DNA from: JAKPPT01 sp964630305
Lineage (GTDB): Bacteria > Spirochaetota > Spirochaetia > Treponematales > UBA12059
Length of the DNA stretch: 53,794 nt
Direction of reading: 5' to 3'
NCBI GenBank assembly: GCA_964630305.1
Contig: CAZVTR010000013.1
Location: 1-53,794, forward strand
Shown: positions 26,889 through 35,390 of the stretch, one piece after another
How positions within the stretch are numbered: the stretch's first letter is position 1
Layout: the number at the start of each line of letters is the position of its first letter
The notes under the pieces: generated by a model
The model's database searches: none
What the model was told of the DNA's origin: nothing
What the model saw: the letters and a program-made list of their open reading frames with translations, nothing else
Program-made: the position numbers and the translations under genes

Positions 26889-28431
26889 TCAAATCTTTAC
26901 CTTTGTCTTTTGCTTCATATAATGCACTGTCAGCTTGTTTAAATAGCTCAATTAAGGAAACAGGCTGATCGTTATCACCATTATGTTCTATTGCTGTTAC
27001 ACCAAAACTTGCACCAATACGTACAGAATTATTATCATATTTTACTGCATCATTTCGCAACACATGACGCAAACGGCCAGCTACTTTTAGTGTATTAGCA
27101 AGGTTAGAACCAGGTAAGATTACTGCAAATTCATCTCCACCATAGCGTGCTAAAAGGTCAATCGCACGGAGTTCCTGCATAAAACGCTTTGCAACAGTTT
27201 TAAGAACAAAATCTCCCATGAGATGTCCCATGGTATCATTAATTTCCTTAAAGTTATCCAGATCAATAATGATAAGTCCGAACGGTTGTTTATTGATCCT
27301 ACAACGATCTAGTTCCCTAAATCCAAAATCGATAAATGATCTCCTATTAAGAGCTTGTGTAAGCTCATCAACAGCAGCTTGAGTTTCCAGTTTTTGCATA
27401 AGCTGACGCTGAATTGTTTCATCGCTTATCAACAATGCATAACCGTAGTGATCCATTTCTGTAGAAACTGAAAAAATTTTTGCTCGGTAATAATGCGGAG
27501 TATTGTGCATATCATAGGTTGTATATAAAAACTCACCTTCTTTTGTTTTTAATGTTTCTTCAAGTAACACAGTAAACGGATGTTCTTCTGGAAGATATAT
27601 CCCAGGTACCATGTACGGTAATCCAGGTATTTTATGCACTGCTGCATTTACATCTTTTACCTGAAATGATTTATCCAGCACAAGAAAAGCATCATTCAAT
27701 GAATCAACTGCAAGACTGCGCGCTGTTGATACTACTTCAAAAAGGCCAAATCTAAAAATTCCCACAGAAAGGAAAATAATTGTACCCGATAAAAAGAATG
27801 GCGTTACATCTAGTCTGATTGGAAATAAATTAAGTGCATAGCTCACTACTCCAAATAATGGGAAGAGCGTTCCTATCACAATTACCCAAGCTTGTCTACG
27901 CAATCTTGAATGCGATGTAAATGCATATCGAACTAAAATAAGAACACTCACTATCGATAAGATTTGCTGATATACAAGCTGAGCATAATAAAAAATGCCT
28001 CTCTCAAAGACTAACACATAGAGCCCTTCATGCTGCTCCATGCGGGGATGAATATAAAAAAAAGTGTGGCTCCGTACAGTCCAGACAAGAATGTAAAAAA
28101 ATACTGAAATAGCAATGAGCATAACAAACACAGCTGGCTGAAGTACCTTGCCAGTTGTGTACCGATACGCAAAAATAAAAATAAGAAAGGGAATTGTTGT
28201 AATGCCGATATATTCAAAGCGAAGTATAACATCAAGCACAGGATCTAGCTCGGTTTGAAGTAATTCAAGTGCATATCCCCCGCAATACAAAGCAACAGCT
28301 AGCAATAAAAAAGAAAATTCGATAGCTCCCCGGGTAGTCCTCCTAACAGCGGATAAAGCGCTTAAATAAACATTTAAGCCTGCGAATAAGAAAAGAGAAA
28401 TACTGATTGTTAGAGCAAGACTTTTTTCCAT
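26860..28431 (-). CDS. 7TM-PAS-GGDEF diguanylate cyclase
   Basis: 523-residue membrane enzyme that should make cyclic di-GMP. Residues 1-230 hold seven or eight membrane segments of the kind found at the N-terminus of 7TM histidine kinases (FEYIGITTIPFLIFIFAYRYT and the following helices). A PAS-like domain spans 235-345 and the GGDEF domain 350-523 with intact GGDEF (431-435) and I-site RAID (422-425). So it senses an unknown signal at or in the membrane. It converges on, and overlaps by 29 bases, the radical SAM gene. Confidence 0.92.
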   Translation of the reverse strand: MEKSLALTISISLFLFAGLNVYLSALSAVRRTTRGAIEFSFLLLAVALYCGGYALELLQTELDPVLDVILRFEYIGITTIPFLIFIFAYRYTTGKVLQPAVFVMLIAISVFFYILVWTVRSHTFFYIHPRMEQHEGLYVLVFERGIFYYAQLVYQQILSIVSVLILVRYAFTSHSRLRRQAWVIVIGTLFPLFGVVSYALNLFPIRLDVTPFFLSGTIIFLSVGIFRFGLFEVVSTARSLAVDSLNDAFLVLDKSFQVKDVNAAVHKIPGLPYMVPGIYLPEEHPFTVLLEETLKTKEGEFLYTTYDMHNTPHYYRAKIFSVSTEMDHYGYALLISDETIQRQLMQKLETQAAVDELTQALNRRSFIDFGFRELDRCRINKQPFGLIIIDLDNFKEINDTMGHLMGDFVLKTVAKRFMQELRAIDLLARYGGDEFAVILPGSNLANTLKVAGRLRHVLRNDAVKYDNNSVRIGASFGVTAIEHNGDNDQPVSLIELFKQADSALYEAKDKGKDLIMAYSGSRA

Positions 28432-28543
28432 AGATTGAATGTGCTTTTAATAGCACCCCAGCTACAGGTATTATAGTGTATAACCATCATAGAGTCAAAA
28501 ATTTATTATGAGTGCAGAATCTTAAATTATTTATTATTTTGAT

Positions 28544-28549
28544 TATACT
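28544..28549 (+). promoter_or_regulatory. -10 box TATACT close to start codon
   Basis: TATACT ends six bases before the ATG at 28556, with TTTTGAT just upstream. No Shine-Dalgarno lies between, so the transcript is probably leaderless. Confidence 0.4.
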
Positions 28550-28555
28550 TGTTAT

Positions 28556-29572
28556 ATGAAGAGAACTAATGTTCACGAATATATGAAAAGATTAGTATAC
28601 TATTCGGTTGTCAGTATATTACTTGTCATTTTCTCATGTCTGACCCCTAAAAAACAAGATACCGAAATGCCACTGTCGCCACCACAATCACACTATGAAC
28701 AATCAGAGATTTTAACTCCGACTACAGCCCAAGCTTTAGCACAAAGAAACACGATGACCATTGCAATTTCAAGCGATCCTCACTTTGCTTCAAAAACATC
28801 TAACACTACTGCAAGCGCTAACATACTCAGGCTATGTGATACCTGGTCCCAGCAAAGATATTTACAAGGACTCATCATACTGGGAGACTATGTCGATTGG
28901 GGCGGTAACAGCAAAGCATGGGAAGCAGCAGAATCTATCATGAAAAATAATGCACCGAACCTCATTATTTTTGGTTTAGCTGGCAATCATGATATCTATG
29001 GCAATGGTTTAGCAAATTGGTTTCGTTATATTATGAAACCGCAAAATATAGCATTCCAGCCAGTTCCCTACTGGAAATTGCAGATACATGATGTACATTT
29101 TATTGGTCTATATCTTCCCTGGAGCTATAGTGATTTCGATGCAAAGCAGAAATTATGGCTGCAAAAAACACTTTCCGACATACCAAAGAATCATTTTATA
29201 GTTATTCTTACCCATAGTTTCTTCTATGCATCCGGTTACTATGATTTTTGGTCGGGTGGCGCATGGTACGACAACAAAGGAAACCTAACTCAAATAGCAC
29301 CGCTCTTCAAAGATAGAGCCGATCTAGTAGTCTCAGGGCATAACCACTATATGGAATGGATTGAGCACAGTGGCACCAACTGGGTAGTTATTGGCGCTAT
29401 GGGCGGGAAACCTGACCCCAAACCAACATACATTACAAAAGGTTCTCAGTTCTTTAGACGTAACATTTTTGGATTTTTGCTGGTAGAACGCACAGTTGAA
29501 GGCTTGCGCTGTACATTTATCGATGAGCATGGCACTGCGTTATTCAGCAAAACACTCACAAAACAATACTAG
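28556..29572 (+). CDS. Calcineurin-like metallophosphoesterase lipoprotein
   Basis: 338 residues. Lipobox VIFSC (Cys28) after a hydrophobic stretch; a second Met at residue 10 would give a more typical signal peptide. All metal-binding blocks of the family are present: SSDPH (Asp74, His76), LGDYVDW (110-112), AGNHD (142-146), LTHSFF (His220) and SGHNH (260-264). Probably a phosphoesterase on the periplasmic face; substrate unknown. Transcribed alone and followed by a strong bidirectional terminator. Confidence 0.85.
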   Translation: MKRTNVHEYMKRLVYYSVVSILLVIFSCLTPKKQDTEMPLSPPQSHYEQSEILTPTTAQALAQRNTMTIAISSDPHFASKTSNTTASANILRLCDTWSQQRYLQGLIILGDYVDWGGNSKAWEAAESIMKNNAPNLIIFGLAGNHDIYGNGLANWFRYIMKPQNIAFQPVPYWKLQIHDVHFIGLYLPWSYSDFDAKQKLWLQKTLSDIPKNHFIVILTHSFFYASGYYDFWSGGAWYDNKGNLTQIAPLFKDRADLVVSGHNHYMEWIEHSGTNWVVIGAMGGKPDPKPTYITKGSQFFRRNIFGFLLVERTVEGLRCTFIDEHGTALFSKTLTKQY

Positions 29573-29600
29573 CGTACCAAACAAGCAGCTATACAAATAG

Positions 29601-29627
29601 AAATGGGGTGCTCATAGCACCCCATTT
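29601..29627. terminator. Bidirectional terminator between metallophosphoesterase and tRNA-Lys
   Basis: Perfect 11-bp stem AAATGGGGTGC / GCACCCCATTT with loop TCATA. It can end the rightward gene and the leftward tRNA transcript. Confidence 0.8.
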
Positions 29628-29630
29628 CTT

Positions 29631-29703
29631 TGAGCTGCACTGGATTCGAACCAGTGACCCACGCCTTAAAAGGGCGTTGCTCTACCTACTGAGCTAGCAG
29701 CCC
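29631..29703 (-). tRNA. tRNA-Lys (anticodon UUU)
   Basis: 73 bases. Acceptor GGGCTGC / GCAGCTC, D-arm AGCTCAGTAGGTAGAGC, anticodon stem CGCC/GGCG around loop CTTTTAA (anticodon TTT), T-arm CACTGGTTCGAATCCAGTG, discriminator A. CCA is not encoded. Confidence 0.97.
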
Positions 29704-29804
29704 ATCGTTCTTCATTGAGAACGTGGATTACCATATATAAAAATGATAAAATTGTCAACCTATTTGAGCTATTTTCATTACTATTTTTTGGGAATTTAGT
29801 CACA

Positions 29805-30962
29805 TTATCGCTTAACAGATACACTGATCATAATCATATAAACAGGTCGCTCACCTGGTTCAATACCTAATTCTCGGCCAAAGACCGCTGTAGAAACATA
29901 CAAAGTATCGAGATCCAGCATAATCCCTGCTGAAAGTAAAGCTTCGTGCACACCTACTGAGATCTTTAATCGTTCGAGAATAGTAAATTCGGTACAGCCG
30001 CTTAAAAACAGGATAGGATTTCTGGAAAGCGGCAAAAAAAGATCGAGAATATTTGAATAACCTACTGATAATCCCCATCTGAGACCGTGCTGCTCCATAA
30101 AATTTAAAAACGGATATGCAGTGATACTTGCTTTGAGATCAGGAAGGGGAATCATTGCATATGAAACAACTTTATTAGTAACAGGATCCTGAAAGAACCC
30201 TGATAGGTTTGAATATTCAGTTGTAAATAATGTTGAAAAAGCATCGTCGCAATTGATTCCAAACGTAAGAACATCAAACAATCCTACCTGAATGCCAGCA
30301 TCAAACCCGATACCGGTTGTTAACATAAATGGTATTGCCGTATTAAAAGCATCGGGTGTTCCCAAAACAGTCATAAAATTGAGTACCGAATCTTCATAAT
30401 AGAGTTCTGTTCTTAAAAGTCCTTTTACTTTAAGCCCTCCTGAGTACCACCACCCAGAGCCAATATCGCCGCGATAAGCTACTCCGCCAGTAATAAAAAT
30501 ATCTTCACGAGCTGAAAAACTTGCATAGTACACTGAGCCAACATTGATGTTTACTGCAGTTTGATTATAAATACCAAAACCTATTCCCTTGCCTGAATAT
30601 GCAAAATTAATTGGTCCAGCTATATCAATGAGAACGAAAGCTCGTCCCTGTTCGTCAAAAAGATTTGAAAGTAAAAGCCCTAGGTTAGAAAAGTCAAGCG
30701 TTCCGGTGAGAAAGGAAGAAAATAACGACAAACCTGCACCATTCATAAGCAAGCTAACATCAGCGAACTGCATCAAGACTTGTGAAGCTGCAAACATTGC
30801 TGGATTTTGAATAAGTAATTCTATAGTGCTTGATTTTGATGCATATGGGCCGCCATTACTCGCACTTTCTGCAGGCAAATAGGTTGTAAACGCAGTTGTT
30901 TGCGCACATACCGCTGTCACAACCAGAAATACTAAACTTATGGCCAATAGTTTTTTATTCAT
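29805..30962 (-). CDS. Outer-membrane beta-barrel-like protein
   Basis: 385 residues with a signal peptide (1-20, ends VCAQT) and many alternating amphipathic strands rich in Gly and aromatic residues (GKGIGFGIYNQTAVNINVGSVYY, GWWYSGGLKVKG). No enzyme motif. It is distantly similar in plan to the protein encoded at 31757-32884: both have NPAMFA/NQALYT early segments, GKGIGFG / GKGMGLG, and a repeated transition ILPLFGI / FDVLTFGI. It starts seven bases after the lipoprotein gene, with GAGGT overlapping that stop codon, so the two are coupled. Probably an outer-membrane porin-like protein. Confidence 0.6.
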   Translation of the reverse strand: MNKKLLAISLVFLVVTAVCAQTTAFTTYLPAESASNGGPYASKSSTIELLIQNPAMFAASQVLMQFADVSLLMNGAGLSLFSSFLTGTLDFSNLGLLLSNLFDEQGRAFVLIDIAGPINFAYSGKGIGFGIYNQTAVNINVGSVYYASFSAREDIFITGGVAYRGDIGSGWWYSGGLKVKGLLRTELYYEDSVLNFMTVLGTPDAFNTAIPFMLTTGIGFDAGIQVGLFDVLTFGINCDDAFSTLFTTEYSNLSGFFQDPVTNKVVSYAMIPLPDLKASITAYPFLNFMEQHGLRWGLSVGYSNILDLFLPLSRNPILFLSGCTEFTILERLKISVGVHEALLSAGIMLDLDTLYVSTAVFGRELGIEPGERPVYMIMISVSVKR

Positions 30963-30969
30963 ATGTACC

Positions 30970-31689
30970 TCATGGATTCATTAGGTCTGAAATACCGTCA
31001 AACAATGGGGAAAAAGCGCCAACAAGTGGATATGTTTCTGTATTCACCCCGGAAAGTATATCAATGATTGTCAGCACAACCTGAAATTGGGCGGAGTCCT
31101 CTAAACGCTGTATATCATCTGGGTCAGTAATAGATGCCGGATCAAGTATATTAAGATTTAAATCCTCTCCGACATCAATTGCTAATGCGAAACCAGCTAA
31201 CGCTAAAGCATTTGCATCAAGACTATTGTAGATATCTTGCACTAAACAAAGTGTCATTGCTTCTGAATAAGCATCATTCCATACTATTAAGCCCTGTAAA
31301 TCCTCTGCTATGGTAGTTAAAAATTCCTCACCTAGCTCTGAACTGTTCATAAAACTTACAAACAAAGTATTATATGCTGTTGTTAAGTTACTCGCTAACA
31401 ACAATACATCAAATAATTGGTTCCCTTTTCTCGTATAATCAGCATCGGTACTTTGTGCGTTTTTAAAAAAATTTGCAAACACAGGAACAAGACTCTGCGC
31501 AAGCGTTCTATTATTATTTGCAAGAGCATTTTCGAGCAATATCGATGCATCAGCATATGATAATTTTGAAAGATCACCATAATTTGGACGAGCCGCCCAT
31601 GCAGCTAAGCTTGTGGAAAACATATTTTCACACGCTGTCATACCGATTATAGGGAGAACAAATAAAACAATGATCAATTTCCTTATCAT
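30970..31689 (-). CDS. Helical lipoprotein
   Basis: 239 residues. Lipobox IGMTAC (Cys20). ATG at 31689 is preceded by AAGGAGGT and replaces an earlier start at 31716. The mature part is helical and acidic (LSYADASILLENALANNNRTLAQSLVPVFANFF...). No known domain recognised. It sits between two outer-membrane-type genes and probably acts with them. Confidence 0.6.
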   Translation of the reverse strand: MIRKLIIVLFVLPIIGMTACENMFSTSLAAWAARPNYGDLSKLSYADASILLENALANNNRTLAQSLVPVFANFFKNAQSTDADYTRKGNQLFDVLLLASNLTTAYNTLFVSFMNSSELGEEFLTTIAEDLQGLIVWNDAYSEAMTLCLVQDIYNSLDANALALAGFALAIDVGEDLNLNILDPASITDPDDIQRLEDSAQFQVVLTIIDILSGVNTETYPLVGAFSPLFDGISDLMNP

Positions 31690-31756
31690 ACAATATACCT
31701 CCTTGAATATCGGCACATTTTATATAAAAACTTCAGCTTGTTTTAAGCCATATATA

Positions 31757-32884
31757 TTAGAAACGAATTATCATACCCAACGAAAATCCCTGTTTTGTAA
31801 CATGAGTGTCATCATAATCAGCAAATAACAAGGCTTCGAGAGTAACAAACCATGCCCGAATTGCTACACCACATGACAATGCAGTATTTTTATAGCCAAT
31901 CGCACCCTGTATGATTCCATTCACTAGCGATACGGAAAGCCCAATTCCTGTATAAGAAAAAAAAGTTTCTAGGTTCTGTAATGCACTGATACTGTCATTG
32001 AGTTCTGCTGATAAAACAATATCTGCTGAACCATCAATACCAAAAAGCGGCAGTATATGTACTGATGTTCCCACGGCAATATTAGGAATGTTCATGTACA
32101 CTTGTTGTCCAGCAGCCTGTTCTGCACTAAAAGAATTTAGAAGATTACCTATTGCTGTACTCTGATAGGTTTGTTGCGGCGTAAGGCCATGAGCAGTAAG
32201 TCCTATCGATACTGCTTTGCCTAACACAAGCAATGCCCCTGCATTGAGTTCTGCACTCGCGCCAGCATACACTGGAATATTCATAAAAGGTTCCATTGCT
32301 CTGCCTGAAATCATTGCAACAAGTGAAGCAATATCACTTTCATTCGACTGTCCCACAAACCGTATGTAAGGACGGACATCTGCGCCAAGCAGCAAAGAAA
32401 CACTATCGGTAGTAATGATTTTGAAACCATAACCAATTATGACCGACAGTTTACCGTGTATAAGCCCTTGCATTTCACCAACAGCTACGGTTTTTGTGTA
32501 TTGGTCTACGGTGAACTCAATACCAAGCCCCATACCTTTTCCCGACCAGCCAAAACCAGCATCGAACCCCGCGCCAAAACCATGAGCTGCAAGCTGTGCA
32601 CTCAAAGCTTCAGAGGTTTGATTGTTTTGATCAGCGGCAAAAAGAGCAGATACATCGGTCGTAAGTGGATTGCAATACAGCCAGGAGGTAAAAAAAATCT
32701 GGAACAGAGGCCCTGAAGATACGGTATACAAAGCCTGATTCCCGGTAAAGTTTTGCAGGGTTGTTGCGCCTGTGTAGCTTGCAGAAAGCGCTAGTGTACG
32801 CGGAGAGAGGAGCGGCAGCTGCTCCTGCGCAAATGTGAGCGAACAAAGTACAATAATTAGCAAAATAACAACTAGTCGTTTCAT
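31757..32884 (-). CDS. Outer-membrane beta-barrel-like protein (paralogue)
   Basis: 375 residues from the ATG at 32884, which starts a clean signal peptide (MKRLVVILLIIVLCSLTFAQ) with GGGGT before it; an upstream ATG at 32917 is less likely. Amphipathic strands throughout, and the C-terminus ends in Phe (MIIRF), as outer-membrane barrels recognised by BamA often do. Distant paralogue of the protein at 29805-30962. Follows mtaB after about 40 bases in the same operon. Confidence 0.6.
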   Translation of the reverse strand: MKRLVVILLIIVLCSLTFAQEQLPLLSPRTLALSASYTGATTLQNFTGNQALYTVSSGPLFQIFFTSWLYCNPLTTDVSALFAADQNNQTSEALSAQLAAHGFGAGFDAGFGWSGKGMGLGIEFTVDQYTKTVAVGEMQGLIHGKLSVIIGYGFKIITTDSVSLLLGADVRPYIRFVGQSNESDIASLVAMISGRAMEPFMNIPVYAGASAELNAGALLVLGKAVSIGLTAHGLTPQQTYQSTAIGNLLNSFSAEQAAGQQVYMNIPNIAVGTSVHILPLFGIDGSADIVLSAELNDSISALQNLETFFSYTGIGLSVSLVNGIIQGAIGYKNTALSCGVAIRAWFVTLEALLFADYDDTHVTKQGFSLGMIIRF

Positions 32885-32925
32885 GGTACCCCACAGTTTT
32901 AAGTCTAACGCATTCATGGTTTATT

Positions 32926-34254
32926 TCAAGTTTCGAGCAATTCTGCTTCCACATCAAATAAGTTCGCTAAAGAACTGTCACTTAAAGCTTTAATCAACCC
33001 TTCTGCAACTTGAACCTGAGCATTACTGCTTGTTCTGGGAAGATATACCCGCAGATAATCTGCTGTTATCCCGGTCATATAGTCTCCCTCATCAAAATTT
33101 TCTAAGATTATTTCTGTTTTTACACCTATAGTCTGCTTGATATACTTCATGCGCTCTTCAGTGCCAGCTCTAATGAGCGCTTCTGTTCGCGCTACCGCGA
33201 TACGTTCCGGTATTTTGGGCTTCATACTGTATGCAGGCGTTCCAGGCCGCGGAGAAAATGTAAACGCATGGACTCCTCCTATCGCAAGCTCATGAATGAG
33301 CGTAAGACTTTCATGAAAATCAGCATCGGTTTCTCCTGGAAAACCGGTAATAAAATCTGCCCCAAGGAAAAATGTATTACGTACTTTTCTTAAGCGTTCA
33401 ACGGCTTCTAGTACCGCAGCTTTTGTATAAGGACGATTCATACGTGAGAGAACAGCATCAGAGCCCGATTGTATAGAAAGATGCAAATGCGGCTGTACAC
33501 GGGGGTGACTGAATATTTCGAGGAAAGCATCGCTCACACGGTTCGGTTCCCAGGAAGAAAGCCTGAACTTAATAGCTTTAGTATTATCAATAAGAAAAGC
33601 AAGCAATGATTCAAAGTTCATGTCATTAGAATAATAGAGGCTCAAATTAACGCCAGTTAATACGACTTCTGGCGCGCCAAGCGCCTCATACTGCTGCACA
33701 CGCTCCAATACGAGCTTTGTATCAAGACTCTGCGGTTTCCCGCGAGCAATGCAAACGCGGCAGTACGCGCAGCGCCGAGAACAGCCGTCTTGTATTTTTA
33801 AAAACGGTCGTGTGTGAATGAGCTTATGCGGAAAACTGAAAAAAAACGGGTCAGACTCTCCTTTAAATGTATATCGATGAATAACTTCACCTAAATCTTC
33901 ATGATCGAGTACAGCTGTCACTAATTCCGCCGCGAGCTTTGCAATAATATTTTTTTTACTTCCAGGAATGACAATTGCCCGAGGGCCAAAATCCAGTGTA
34001 TCAGCATCAAGTTCTGCATAGCAGCCAGTAATAAGCATGACTGCTTGCGGATTTTTAAAAAGAACAAGCCGAATTTCTCTTCGCGCCTTCTGTTCTGCCT
34101 TTGAGGTTACCGTGCAGGTGTTTATGAGATACACATCTGCTCTATCATTCCAGGATACAAGTTCACTGCCTGCTTGCACAAAGGAGTTTGCAATATTTTC
34201 AGTTTCAATTTGATTGAGCTTGCAGCCCAATGTCTTACATGCCAGCCTGAGCAT
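32926..34254 (-). CDS. mtaB: MtaB-type tRNA methylthiotransferase
   Basis: 442 residues. Radical SAM enzyme that adds a methylthio group to N6-threonylcarbamoyladenosine at tRNA position 37. UPF0004 domain cysteines C11 (LGCKLNQ), C47 (NTCTVT) and C78 (ITGCYA) hold the auxiliary cluster; the SAM cluster motif is C158-SRR-C162-AY-C165, followed by ARGKPQS. ADFITGFPGETDADF and FTFSPRPGTPA are also typical. A C-terminal TRAM-like domain is present (about 370-435). ATG at 34254 is one base after the stop of the TPR gene (TAACATG), so translation is coupled; a longer frame to 34326 is unlikely. Confidence 0.88.
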   Translation of the reverse strand: MLRLACKTLGCKLNQIETENIANSFVQAGSELVSWNDRADVYLINTCTVTSKAEQKARREIRLVLFKNPQAVMLITGCYAELDADTLDFGPRAIVIPGSKKNIIAKLAAELVTAVLDHEDLGEVIHRYTFKGESDPFFFSFPHKLIHTRPFLKIQDGCSRRCAYCRVCIARGKPQSLDTKLVLERVQQYEALGAPEVVLTGVNLSLYYSNDMNFESLLAFLIDNTKAIKFRLSSWEPNRVSDAFLEIFSHPRVQPHLHLSIQSGSDAVLSRMNRPYTKAAVLEAVERLRKVRNTFFLGADFITGFPGETDADFHESLTLIHELAIGGVHAFTFSPRPGTPAYSMKPKIPERIAVARTEALIRAGTEERMKYIKQTIGVKTEIILENFDEGDYMTGITADYLRVYLPRTSSNAQVQVAEGLIKALSDSSLANLFDVEAELLET

Positions 34255-34255
34255 G

Positions 34256-34876
34256 TTATTCACGGAGCAATGCCAGTATGCGATCTTTCCCCTGCTTGGC
34301 ATCGGCATAGAGAGGATTGAGCTCAAGAGCCTTAGAATACGCCATTACTGCATTCTGATAATCCTTTAAGCGCTCATATATGTAGCCAAGCCGCGTCCAC
34401 CAGAGCACGTTGCCTGCATCGTACAAGAGAGCTGTACTCATAGAAATGCTGGCATGCTGCAGCTTTTCCTGTCTAATATAGATTTCCGCAATAAAATAAT
34501 ACACAACACCAATGCGCGAACCGTCAGGTAAAAGATTGATATATTGCGTAAAATAGTCTAACGCTTCCTTATTTTTGCCCATATAAAATGCTGCTTCCCC
34601 TAAAATTTCTATAACACGAGGATCATTACGAATAGCAAGAGCCTTTTTAGCATAGAGTTCAGCATCGCCCCATCGCTTCAACGCAATGAGTGACCAGCAG
34701 AGCACAACATACGAGTCCATATTGTTAGGATTATGCTCAAGCTCTAAGAGGCAGACCTGGCGTGCTTCTTCATATTTACCTTCACGGTATAACTTTAATG
34801 CATCCGGTTTTATTTGAGCCGCAGCAGTTGTTACTAGCACTGCAAATACAATTAGTGTAACGAAACTCTTACGCAT
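34256..34876 (-). CDS. Secreted TPR protein
   Basis: 206 residues with signal peptide (1-20, ends AAAQI). Five or so TPR units, for example ALKLYREGKYEEARQVCLLELEHNP and YQNAVMAYSKALELNPLYADA. Likely a periplasmic scaffold. Its start overlaps the stop of the bactofilin gene (ATGCGTAA) and its stop is one base before mtaB. Confidence 0.8.
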   Translation of the reverse strand: MRKSFVTLIVFAVLVTTAAAQIKPDALKLYREGKYEEARQVCLLELEHNPNNMDSYVVLCWSLIALKRWGDAELYAKKALAIRNDPRVIEILGEAAFYMGKNKEALDYFTQYINLLPDGSRIGVVYYFIAEIYIRQEKLQHASISMSTALLYDAGNVLWWTRLGYIYERLKDYQNAVMAYSKALELNPLYADAKQGKDRILALLRE

Positions 34877-35225
34877 GATGATTCATGAGACAGATACCAT
34901 TAAATTTACACCCTGGTTCAATGGCTATTTCTTTTGCAGTTATATCACCATGAACTTCAGCACAGGCAAATAACTCCACTTTCCCGGAAGCACGGATATT
35001 TCCTTTGAGGTAACCACGCACCGTAACATTTCGTGCAGTAATATTTGCCTCTACCTTAGCCTTTTCATCTATATATAAATCGCTTGAACTTTCTATTGTA
35101 CCGCTCATAACACCCTTAATCATAAGCGGATACTTAAACTGAAGTACCCCATGAAATTCAACATCATCAGCTAATATGGTATCGAGTATATCTTCATCAA
35201 CTGGAATTAAATGTACATCACTCAT
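34869..35225 (-). CDS. Bactofilin-family cytoskeletal protein
   Basis: 118 residues. Central right-handed beta-helix of short repeats: GVLQFKYPLMIKGVMSGTIESSSDLYIDEKAKVEANITARNVTVRGYLKGNIRASGKVELF, the usual bactofilin core that polymerises without nucleotide and organises cell-envelope proteins. The ATG at 35225 begins MSDVHLIPVDED; there is no Shine-Dalgarno but an extended -10 box sits seven bases upstream, so the mRNA is probably leaderless. First gene of a six-gene operon (bactofilin, TPR, mtaB, two barrels and a lipoprotein). Confidence 0.88.
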   Translation of the reverse strand: MSDVHLIPVDEDILDTILADDVEFHGVLQFKYPLMIKGVMSGTIESSSDLYIDEKAKVEANITARNVTVRGYLKGNIRASGKVELFACAEVHGDITAKEIAIEPGCKFNGICLMNHHA

Positions 35226-35231
35226 GCGTGT

Positions 35232-35260
35232 ATTGTAGCAAGGACAGAAAATTAAGGCAA
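35232..35260 (-). promoter_or_regulatory. Extended -10 promoter of bactofilin operon
   Basis: TTGCCT (35260-35255), spacer of 17, extended -10 TGC-TACAAT (TACAAT at 35237-35232). The predicted start point falls at the A of the ATG (35225). Confidence 0.5.
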
Positions 35261-35390
35261 TAATCAAAGCTGTATGTTAAAAACTTTGTTCACATAGGCT
35301 ATGAAAGCTATGTATCTAAAATTACAGTATATTGCTATGCAGATATGCTGCTTTTTGCTAAAATTATGATAACAGAATGGAGGCTTGCTT

